Positions 7,343-11,838 of a DNA stretch of 11,838 nucleotides are shown one piece after another (position 1 is the stretch's first letter; each line of letters begins with the position of its first letter). Origin of the DNA: Thermoplasmatota archaeon (lineage in GTDB: Archaea > Thermoplasmatota > E2 > DHVEG-1); NCBI GenBank assembly GCA_030605515.1, contig JAUWIE010000031.1, positions 1 to 11,838 of the forward strand. The letters are read 5' to 3'. The notes below the pieces were generated by a model that searched no databases, was not told the origin of the DNA, and was given only the letters and a program-made list of their open reading frames with translations. Position numbers and translations under genes: made by a program.

Positions 7343-7683
7343 TCTTCATTACCTCCTATCTTTCTAGCATCCAACGTTCCATAATGTCTATAAATATGAA
7401 TCACAAGAGATAACATCAAAGCGAGTACAGCAACACCAATGACAATACTAGTAAGGGTTAGAGCCTGTGGAACCGGTAACGCCATAATTCCACCCGGTGA
7501 GCTTGTATAGATAGGAGCAATACTGCCCTCACGATATCCTAATGTAATCAGAAATAGATTAACACCGCTCTCAATAAGTGTGATACCAATTACCATTTTG
7601 ATAAGATTCCTTTTGAAAACAACTGCATATAAACCAATTAAAATTAGGGCAGCAACAGCAATATAAGGAATATTGTAAATCAT
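7339..7683 (-). CDS. mnhC: MnhC/MbhG subunit (NuoK family)
   Basis: Three-helix NuoK-like subunit of 114 residues that packs beside the MnhD-like subunit in the membrane. It shows the conserved Glu38 in ITLIESGVNLFL and the MnhC signature PVPQALTLTSIVIG (70-83; most relatives have PLPQALVLTAIVI). The start ATG overlaps the mnhB stop (ATGA) and is preceded by GGGAGGATGA. The protein ends in IGGNEE, whose codons contain the ribosome site of the next gene. Confidence 0.93.
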   Translation of the reverse strand: MIYNIPYIAVAALILIGLYAVVFKRNLIKMVIGITLIESGVNLFLITLGYREGSIAPIYTSSPGGIMALPVPQALTLTSIVIGVAVLALMLSLVIHIYRHYGTLDARKIGGNEE

Positions 7684-8156
7684 TTTTCATCCTCCCTGAT
7701 ACTACTGGCATAAGCCATAACAAGAACAATTGCAAATAAACCAGCAATTACCTTGAGCCCAACTGCAAAATTCATCAGAGGTATAACACCTGCGGTATTG
7801 AAGTTTGCAGCTACTGAGTTAAATTTAGGTGTTTCTCCAAATAAGAATTCGTTACCCACAAATAAATTATTAAAAAAGCCAGTACCAAAACCAAGACCAA
7901 GGAATGCAAGAAGAATAAAACAAAAACCACCTAGACTCTCAAGGATAGATAGATTTTTTTCTTTAATTTTACCCATTGTCCAAACAGAGCCATACGCTAC
8001 AAGTATCATTGCACAGCCAGAGGCTACTATTGCACCACCTTGAAAACCCCCACCTGGTGTAAGATGCCCATGAGCTATTACATATAAACCATAGATAAAA
8101 ACGAATGGAAATGTTATACTAGAAATGGTTTTAACAATCTTAGACATCCCACTCAT
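7680..8156 (-). CDS. mnhB: MnhB/MbhF subunit
   Basis: Membrane protein of 158 residues with the family signature HGHLTPGGGFQGGAIVA (29-45) between the first two of four membrane segments. In Mrp antiporters and Mbh this subunit is part of the cation-translocating module. A stretch of about 30 residues after position 90 (GLGFGTGFFNN onward) forms an extracytoplasmic loop. The ATG overlaps the MbhE stop (ATGA) with TAGGAGGTTGA upstream; the later in-frame Met4 is less well spaced. Confidence 0.93.
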   Translation of the reverse strand: MSGMSKIVKTISSITFPFVFIYGLYVIAHGHLTPGGGFQGGAIVASGCAMILVAYGSVWTMGKIKEKNLSILESLGGFCFILLAFLGLGFGTGFFNNLFVGNEFLFGETPKFNSVAANFNTAGVIPLMNFAVGLKVIAGLFAIVLVMAYASSIREDEK

Positions 8157-8455
8157 TTTTTCAACCTCCTAAACACAAGAACAACACCTGCAACTGCGGT
8201 AAATAATATTGTTGCCTCACCAAGGGTATCAAAACCTCGATAATCAAAAACTACTGATGTAACAACATTATTAGCACCAGTTTCATTTTGAGCACCATAA
8301 TATGTATTATTTTCCATATCAAAACCGCCAATGATTCGATCATCCATATCAGTTGCATCAGGAACACCAAATGAATGAATCATCAAAGCACTAAAAACAA
8401 AAAATACGCATACAATTGCAAAAAATATTGCTGCAACAGCATTTCTCATCGACAT
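8153..8455 (-). CDS. mbhE: MbhE-like subunit (MrpA C-terminal / MnhB N-terminal-type)
   Basis: A 100-residue protein with membrane helices at about 7-28 and 79-96. The conserved block FDYRGFDTLGEATILF (70-85) corresponds to the sequence found near the end of MrpA in fused antiporters; here it is a separate subunit, as in Mbh. The start is ATG at 8455, sharing its A with the TAA of mbhD and preceded by GGAGGA at 6 bases. A longer frame from 8521 would lie inside mbhD and adds an unconvincing Tyr-rich head. The loop between the helices (about 29-68) is acidic and Asn-rich and lies outside the membrane. Confidence 0.88.
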   Translation of the reverse strand: MSMRNAVAAIFFAIVCVFFVFSALMIHSFGVPDATDMDDRIIGGFDMENNTYYGAQNETGANNVVTSVVFDYRGFDTLGEATILFTAVAGVVLVFRRLKK

Positions 8456-8721
8456 TATGCATCCTCCTCCATACGTTTTGTACCACGTATCGCAATAATT
8501 AGAATAGCTGTTGTAAGACATGCTCCTATACCTGCCTCTGCGATGGCAACATCCGGAGCCTGCAATATGTAAAACTCCAAGGATAACAACAAACTCATCG
8601 CGGCAACAGCAATTGCTGCAGCTAGTAAATCCTTTAAAACCACAGCCAAAATTGAAGCTACTACGATTAAAATAGGAAGAACAATATGAATAATTTGAAC
8701 AAGATCTAGGTCTAATATCAT
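8455..8721 (-). CDS. mbhD: MbhD-like subunit (DUF4040)
   Basis: An 88-residue protein with three membrane helices and the family block QAPDVAIAEAGIGACLTTAI (54-73), ending in IIAIRGTKR. In fused antiporters this block is part of the C-terminal half of MrpA; in Mbh it stands alone. The first Ala of AEAGIG replaces the Thr that I recall as usual in relatives. The ATG overlaps the mnhG stop (AAAATGA), and AAGGAGGAAGG upstream is the ribosome site. Confidence 0.9.
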   Translation of the reverse strand: MILDLDLVQIIHIVLPILIVVASILAVVLKDLLAAAIAVAAMSLLLSLEFYILQAPDVAIAEAGIGACLTTAILIIAIRGTKRMEEDA

Positions 8722-9155
8722 TTTCCTTCCTCCTTCTTAGTAGAAGTTTTTTTCTTTTTTACAGGTTTTTTCTTAGGTTTAGATTCTGCCTTAGGTTTAA
8801 TAGTTCCTTTTAAATCATCAACAACAGCGCCATAAGGTTCAACTCCACTTCGATGAGCAGCACGAGCAAGCGCATGAGCCCCAGTTGGATTAGTTACAAG
8901 TATTGCAACTAATGCAACAATGGAATGAATTGCAAGTATGGAACCATCAGCATCATTGTTCCACCACATTCTTAATCCTAAAAGGATAACTGAACCGATA
9001 AGAAATATTGAACCAAAAGTAGTACATTTCGTCCCTGCATGAAGCCTTGTATAAACATCAGGAAAACGTAATAGTCCAATACCTGCTAAAAGATTGAAAA
9101 AAACACCAATTGCTAAAAATATATATATTACGATCTCAAAAATCTCACTAATCAT
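8718..9155 (-). CDS. mnhG: MnhG/MbhC subunit with a Lys-rich tail
   Basis: Three membrane helices carry the signature GLLRFPDVYTRLHAGTKCTT (27-46), followed by NPTGAHALARAAHRSGVEP (89-107), both standard for MnhG. The remaining part (about 108-145) is an extension beyond the usual length of around 100-125 residues. Residues 116-145 are dominated by Lys with Pro, Thr, Ser and Glu, giving a highly basic, probably cytoplasmic tail. The ATG at 9155 directly follows the mnhF stop, with AAGGAGGTGA 8 bases upstream. The final codons (KKEEGK) double as the ribosome site for mbhD, so part of the purine bias in the tail has a second use. Confidence 0.92.
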   Translation of the reverse strand: MISEIFEIVIYIFLAIGVFFNLLAGIGLLRFPDVYTRLHAGTKCTTFGSIFLIGSVILLGLRMWWNNDADGSILAIHSIVALVAILVTNPTGAHALARAAHRSGVEPYGAVVDDLKGTIKPKAESKPKKKPVKKKKTSTKKEEGK

Positions 9156-9437
9156 TTAGAATTCACCTCCTTCTAAATACTTAGCTATAAACAGAATTGA
9201 TATAAATGATAATAGCGCATAGACAATAGCGACATCAATATAGATAACTGAGCCTTTAGCAATACCAAAAATAATCATACTCACAATAACAATTGTATTT
9301 ATTGTATCCAAACCAACTGCTCTATCAGGTGCTGTTGGACCAAGTATGACCCTGATCATTGCCATAACAACACTGAGAAAAAGCATTCCTAATACTACTA
9401 AATAAAGAGTATCTAAACCCTCTATTACTTCAATCAT
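9156..9437 (-). CDS. mnhF: MnhF/MbhB subunit
   Basis: A 93-residue three-helix subunit with the two family blocks GPTAPDRAVGLD (33-44) and YIDVAIVYALLSF (66-78), ending in AKYLEGGEF. In Mrp antiporters MnhF is essential for cation transport, and its Mbh counterpart is in the same module. The ATG overlaps the mnhE stop (ATGA) and has AAGGAGGA upstream. The GlyGlyGlu end is encoded by the ribosome site of mnhG. Confidence 0.93.
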   Translation of the reverse strand: MIEVIEGLDTLYLVVLGMLFLSVVMAMIRVILGPTAPDRAVGLDTINTIVIVSMIIFGIAKGSVIYIDVAIVYALLSFISILFIAKYLEGGEF

Positions 9438-9967
9438 TCAGCAATCCTCCTTATCCATTTGGGAAAACTCCCACAAATATATTTACAATCAACAGGTTTT
9501 TTCTCAAGCGCCTCTTTTTTGACATTTATCCAATGGATGTATAAATCATTCTTATTTTCATCTATATCAACAGTAAGTGTACCAGGTGTAAGTGTTATGG
9601 AATTTGCAAGCATTGTAATCCCAAGATCAGTTTTTAAATCAGGTGAGATCCTAACAATACCTGGGTTTATTTTACCCGTAATCACACGATACGCGACATC
9701 AAAGTTTGCTTTTGCCATTCCAATAAAGAACGGTCCAACAAGATAACCCAAGAAAATAAACCATTTAGCAGGATTTGCCATCCGTTTACTCTCTTTAACA
9801 AAAATAGTTCTTGCGATGACACCAGAGATAACTGATAAAACAACTCCAAAGATGATTTCATATTGGCTCCAAAGCCCTAAAATATCACTATCAGCTGTAG
9901 CGCTTCCAGTTGTTAAAAATAGATAAGTTATAAAACATACTATTGTGGTTATTACAAATGCTATCAT
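9434..9967 (-). CDS. mnhE: MnhE/MbhA subunit
   Basis: First gene of the ten-gene operon, 177 residues. Two N-terminal membrane helices are followed by MANPAKWFIFLGYL (63-76) and a cytoplasmic domain with NPGIVRIS (101-108), LANSITLTPGTLTVD (120-134) and LYIHWINV (142-149), the conserved MnhE order. The C-terminus CKYICGSFPKWIRRIAE adds a Cys-x3-Cys and a basic amphipathic end that I do not associate with the family. The start ATG at 9967 has GGGAGGTT 8 bases upstream; the out-of-frame ATG five bases earlier is not used. Confidence 0.93.
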   Translation of the reverse strand: MIAFVITTIVCFITYLFLTTGSATADSDILGLWSQYEIIFGVVLSVISGVIARTIFVKESKRMANPAKWFIFLGYLVGPFFIGMAKANFDVAYRVITGKINPGIVRISPDLKTDLGITMLANSITLTPGTLTVDIDENKNDLYIHWINVKKEALEKKPVDCKYICGSFPKWIRRIAE

Positions 9968-9973
9968 ACATTT

Positions 9974-9981
9974 AACCTCCC
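9974..9981 (-). promoter_or_regulatory. Ribosome binding site that fixes the mnhE start
   Basis: GGGAGGTT on the minus strand matches the archaeal anti-Shine-Dalgarno closely and is 6 bases from the ATG of ATGATAGCA plus a short spacer. Two ATGs overlap here (ATGTATG), and only the second opens the MnhE frame. Confidence 0.7.
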
Positions 9982-10020
9982 TATTTATTAATTATAGGTA
10001 TATGATGGTAATTCTATTAC

Positions 10021-10030
10021 TTTTTAAAAG
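10021..10030 (-). promoter_or_regulatory. Candidate TATA box of the Mbh-type operon
   Basis: Read on the minus strand, CTTTTAAAAA lies about 55 bases before the mnhE ATG. It would give a transcript start near 9999 and a leader of about 32 bases containing the strong ribosome site. No other promoter-sized gap exists in the ten-gene block, so this region must drive all of it unless internal promoters exist. Confidence 0.35.
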
Positions 10031-10090
10031 TTTAATGGTTTAGCAAAATTAACAAAATTTGACATAACAAAGATCATTTTTTTACCTCAA

Positions 10091-10102
10091 AAATATTAAA
10101 AG
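10091..10102 (+). promoter_or_regulatory. Candidate TATA box of the thyX operon
   Basis: AAATATTAAAAG lies about 26 bases before GAGGGAG (10121-10127), which would act as a ribosome site 6 bases before the thyX ATG. The remainder of the 166-base divergent gap shows no RNA gene or clear repeat. Confidence 0.3.
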
Positions 10103-10133
10103 CGAATTGTTATATGGGCTGAGGGAGTCATAG

Positions 10134-10796
10134 ATGAATGTTAAACTAATAGGTTTTACTCCAAATCCTGAGAAAATACCCGCAATGTCAGCTAAACTTA
10201 CACATAGTAAAACAAAACCAGAGGACTTGGATAAAACTTCTGATAAGGAGCTAAAAACCATACTTGAGTACGTTATAGACTTGGGACATACAAGTGTGAT
10301 TGAGCATACTTATTTTACTTTTGCAATAAGTGATGTCAGCAGATCTCTTACTCATCAGCTGGTTCGTCATCGTATCGCAAGTTATTCTCAGCAAAGTCAG
10401 AGGTATGTAAATCTGAACGAACCAAATTTTGTTACACCCCCAAAAATCAAAAAAGATGGTACCTTAAAAAAAGCCTACGAGCAAACTATGGAGATGATCT
10501 GGGGGAAATACAACAAATTATTAAAAATGGGTATTCCTGCAGAAGACGCGCGTTATGTGTTGCCAAATAGTGCATGTACAAACATTATTGTTACTATGAA
10601 TGCTCGGTCGCTTCAAAATTTCTTTGAGTTACGTTGCTGTATGCATGCTCAGTGGGAGATTAGAAAACTTGCAAATCTCATGTTGAAAGAGGTAAAAAAA
10701 ATAGCTCCAACTATTTTTAAAAAAGCAGGTCCAGCATGTAAAACCAAAGGGATATGCCCTGAAAATAAGAAAGATTGCCCATTGTATCCAAAGTGA
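10134..10796 (+). CDS. thyX: Flavin-dependent thymidylate synthase ThyX
   Basis: Makes dTMP from dUMP with methylenetetrahydrofolate-type carbon donor, NADPH and FAD. The defining motif RHRIASYSQQSQR is at 78-90, and the second block EDARYVLPNSACTNIIVTMN (137-156) leads into ARSLQNFFELR and AQWEIRKLA (172-180), which form the dUMP and FAD site. The 220 residues fit the family. A C-terminal tail GPACKTKGICPENKKDCPLY (199-218) has three Cys (202, 208, 215), a short Cys-rich end seen in some archaeal and clostridial ThyX proteins, perhaps metal-binding. It leads a three-gene operon with a riboflavin-pathway reductase, fitting its FAD need. The presence of ThyX suggests the organism may lack the unrelated ThyA, which cannot be checked here. 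Confidence 0.96.
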   Translation: MNVKLIGFTPNPEKIPAMSAKLTHSKTKPEDLDKTSDKELKTILEYVIDLGHTSVIEHTYFTFAISDVSRSLTHQLVRHRIASYSQQSQRYVNLNEPNFVTPPKIKKDGTLKKAYEQTMEMIWGKYNKLLKMGIPAEDARYVLPNSACTNIIVTMNARSLQNFFELRCCMHAQWEIRKLANLMLKEVKKIAPTIFKKAGPACKTKGICPENKKDCPLYPK

Positions 10797-10803
10797 GAAT
10801 TGT

Positions 10804-11457
10804 ATGAACCGACCACATGTGATTATTAATTGCGCGATGTCCGCTGATGGAAAGATTGCGCTTCCAGCTAGAAAACAGTTGAGAATTTCATGTGATGAAG
10901 ATATAGAAAGAATGTATCAACTTCGTAACAAGTGTGACGCAGTTTTAGTAGGCATCAACACAATACTTTCCGATGATCCAAAACTTACAGTTAAAGAAAA
11001 ACATGTAAAACAACCTTGTCAACCAATTAGGGTAATCCTAGATGCTGATTGTAAAACTCCAAAAGATGCTCTTGCGGTAAACCAGTTGGCTCAAACAATG
11101 ATTTTTACAGGTAAAAAATGTAATAAAGAATTTGGAAAAAATGTGGATGTCATAAAGTGTAAGATTGATGAAAACGGGCTTATTGTTTTACGTGATTTAT
11201 TAGAAATACTTCATAAGCGAGGGGTTAAAACCTTGATGGTTGAAGGTGGAGGTACAGTTATTTGGGGTTTTCTAAAACAAGGATTGGTGGATGATTTATT
11301 TGTCTATGTTGCCCCTATGATTATCGGAGGCAAAATCACACCTACACTTGCCGATGGTGAAGGAATAAATGGTATTGATGAACTCATAAATCTTGAGATA
11401 GTAGATATACAAAGTCTGGGCCCAGGGTTTTTAGTTCATTATAGAATGGTAAAATGA
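10804..11457 (+). CDS. 2,5-diamino-6-ribosylamino-4(3H)-pyrimidinone 5'-phosphate reductase (archaeal RibD C-terminal type)
   Basis: Reduces the ribosyl group of the pyrimidinone phosphate to ribityl, an early step of riboflavin, and so FMN/FAD, synthesis in archaea. It is a stand-alone RibD C-terminal/dihydrofolate-reductase-like fold. RPHVIINCAMSADGKIAL (3-20) is the standard start of the archaeal form. DAVLVGINTILSDDPKLTV (45-63) is the conserved NADPH/substrate block, VEGGGTVIWGFL (146-157) the nucleotide-binding loop, and VYVAPMIIGGK (167-177) the end block. The 217 residues match the archaeal enzymes, which lack the deaminase domain. The ATG is 7 bases after the thyX stop, with only a weak GTGAGA upstream, so translation may depend on coupling. 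The gene then overlaps the next one by ATGA. Confidence 0.93.
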   Translation: MNRPHVIINCAMSADGKIALPARKQLRISCDEDIERMYQLRNKCDAVLVGINTILSDDPKLTVKEKHVKQPCQPIRVILDADCKTPKDALAVNQLAQTMIFTGKKCNKEFGKNVDVIKCKIDENGLIVLRDLLEILHKRGVKTLMVEGGGTVIWGFLKQGLVDDLFVYVAPMIIGGKITPTLADGEGINGIDELINLEIVDIQSLGPGFLVHYRMVK

Positions 11458-11747
11458 AATTCTTATGCGATCAGATGCTTGGGACTCTTGCGAAATGGCT
11501 TCGTCTTTTTGGCTTTGACACGTTCTATGCAAATGCTGAGATGGATGATGAAGAACTGCTGAGGGTTGCAGATGAGGAAAACCGTATCCTTATTACTAGA
11601 GATAAACAATTAATTGTGAGAGCTATAAAGAAAAACTTACAAATCGTTGAAATGACTTTGACCGATATCGATGAACAACTTAAACGCGTTCTGAAAGATA
11701 TAAAGAAATATTTCCATCCGGTCTATAGTGAACGAAGTGAACGGTGA
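11454..11747 (+). CDS. Mut7-C-type RNase-like protein, short form lacking the zinc ribbon
   Basis: Matches the Mut7-C RNase-like domain, a PIN-fold-related family of unclear substrate. MKFLCDQMLGTLAKWLRLFG (1-20), with early Asp6, is the hallmark start; DEELLRVADEENRILITRDK (32-51) contains the second and third acidic positions, including Asp50, of a nuclease-like centre. Typical members are about 140-160 residues and end in a CxxC zinc ribbon. This one stops at 97 residues, straight after FHPVYSERSER, so the ribbon is missing. The last six codons come from a 9-base tandem repeat (AGTGAACGA, AGTGAACGG). It is last in the thyX operon, starting by ATGA overlap with the reductase. Its link to pyrimidine or flavin metabolism is unknown; a small stand-alone nuclease or toxin-like role cannot be excluded. 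Confidence 0.82.
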   Translation: MKFLCDQMLGTLAKWLRLFGFDTFYANAEMDDEELLRVADEENRILITRDKQLIVRAIKKNLQIVEMTLTDIDEQLKRVLKDIKKYFHPVYSERSER

Positions 11748-11751
11748 CCGG
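11718..11751. repeat. Inverted repeat enclosing a 9-base tandem repeat at a convergent gene junction
   Basis: CCGGTC (11718-11723) and GACCGG (11746-11751) form a perfect 6-bp inverted repeat. Between them AGTGAACGA and AGTGAACGG (11727-11744) are tandem copies differing at one base. A further GGTC at 11753-11756 can pair with GACC in a competing small hairpin. The element is GC-rich against its AT-rich surroundings. It codes for SERSER, the end of the Mut7-C protein, on one strand and RSLRSL, the end of a possible convergent protein, on the other. Confidence 0.6.
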
Positions 11752-11838
11752 TGGTCAAGAAGAAGCAAGCCATAAAAACCTGTTTTTCATAGAATACTGA
11801 TGGTGGTGCTCCTGCTTTTATTAATCCAATAAGCAGTA
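11723..11838 (-). CDS. Possible 3' end of a convergent membrane-type protein (partial)
   Basis: On the minus strand one frame is open from the right edge to TAG at 11725-11723, giving 37 residues. LLIGLIKAGAPPSVFYEKQV is followed by FMACFFLTTGHRSLRSL. Two hydrophobic patches and a Gly/Pro hinge look like the end of a membrane protein. The upstream part is outside the window and the family is not recognised. It overlaps the 3' end of the Mut7-C gene by 25 bases, and its last codons come from the same tandem repeat. A chance frame is possible given its short length. Confidence 0.4.
   Translation of the reverse strand, partial: LLIGLIKAGAPPSVFYEKQVFMACFFLTTGHRSLRSL
11774..11787 (+). terminator. 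Possible terminator after the thyX operon
   Basis: AAAAAC and GTTTTT are complementary across a 2-base gap, and the T-run GTTTTTC follows the operon's last stop by about 27 bases. The stem is A-T only and weak, and the site lies inside the possible convergent reading frame, so it is tentative. Confidence 0.25.

Noticed and set aside
8456..8521. Longer N-terminus for the MbhE-like protein
   Set aside because: It would lie wholly inside mbhD, adds an unusual Tyr-rich head, and the ATG at 8455 has a well-placed GGAGGA and joins to the mbhD stop.
9459..9746. Plus-strand frame of 95 codons opposite mnhE
   Set aside because: It is a shadow of the conserved MnhE gene, with no ribosome site and no recognisable domain.
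4210..9967. Stand-alone Mrp (Mnh) sodium/proton antiporter operon
   Set aside because: There is no long MnhA, the MbhD and MbhE pieces are separate, and a NuoH-like subunit follows. Together these indicate an Mbh/Mbs-type complex arm.
9968..10133. tRNA, small RNA or CRISPR material in the divergent gap
   Set aside because: The 166 bases are AT-rich with promoter-like boxes only; no cloverleaf, spaced repeats or stable stem was seen.

Overview
The window is archaeal, most likely from an AT-rich euryarchaeote. Archaetidylserine-type lipid genes, an archaeosortase, an archaeal-type riboflavin-pathway reductase, TATA-like boxes and GGAGG-type ribosome binding sites all point that way. Nothing in the sequence fixes the genus, and an uncultured lineage is quite possible.

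Layout. (1) Bases 1-481 hold no intact gene: a short minus-strand reading frame runs off the left edge, and a small coiled-coil gene on the plus strand appears broken by a frameshift. (2) Bases 482-2761 (minus) form a compact operon, archaeosortase - archaetidylserine decarboxylase - archaetidylserine synthase. This joins the enzyme that processes C-terminally tagged surface proteins to the two enzymes that make archaetidylethanolamine, the proposed lipid side of that anchoring. (3) Bases 2876-4195 (plus) hold a B12-binding-domain radical SAM protein of unknown substrate, divergent from the operon. A perfect 8-bp hairpin plus T-tract separates it from the convergent block that follows.

(4) Bases 4210-9967 (minus) are one ten-gene, translationally coupled operon: MnhE, MnhF, MnhG, MbhD, MbhE, MnhB, MnhC, MnhD/MbhH, an MbhI-like linker and a NuoH/MbhM-like subunit. 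This is the membrane arm of an Mbh/Mbs-type respiratory complex, meaning a cation/proton antiporter joined to the proton-channel subunit that normally contacts a hydrogenase or oxidoreductase head. The head genes (NuoB-, NuoC-, NuoD- and NuoI-like, i.e. MbhJ, K, L, N) are absent; the operon simply ends at the NuoH-like gene.

(5) Bases 10134-11747 (plus) form a three-gene operon: flavin-dependent thymidylate synthase ThyX, the archaeal riboflavin-pathway reductase, and a short Mut7-C-type RNase-like protein. ThyX uses FAD, which derives from the riboflavin pathway, so the first two genes are metabolically connected. (6) Bases 11718-11838 hold an inverted-repeat/tandem-repeat element that encodes the C-terminus of the Mut7-C protein on one strand and of a partial membrane-like protein on the other.

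The strongest leads are the headless Mbh-type operon, the archaeosortase-lipid operon and the repeat that supplies both C-termini at the right end.
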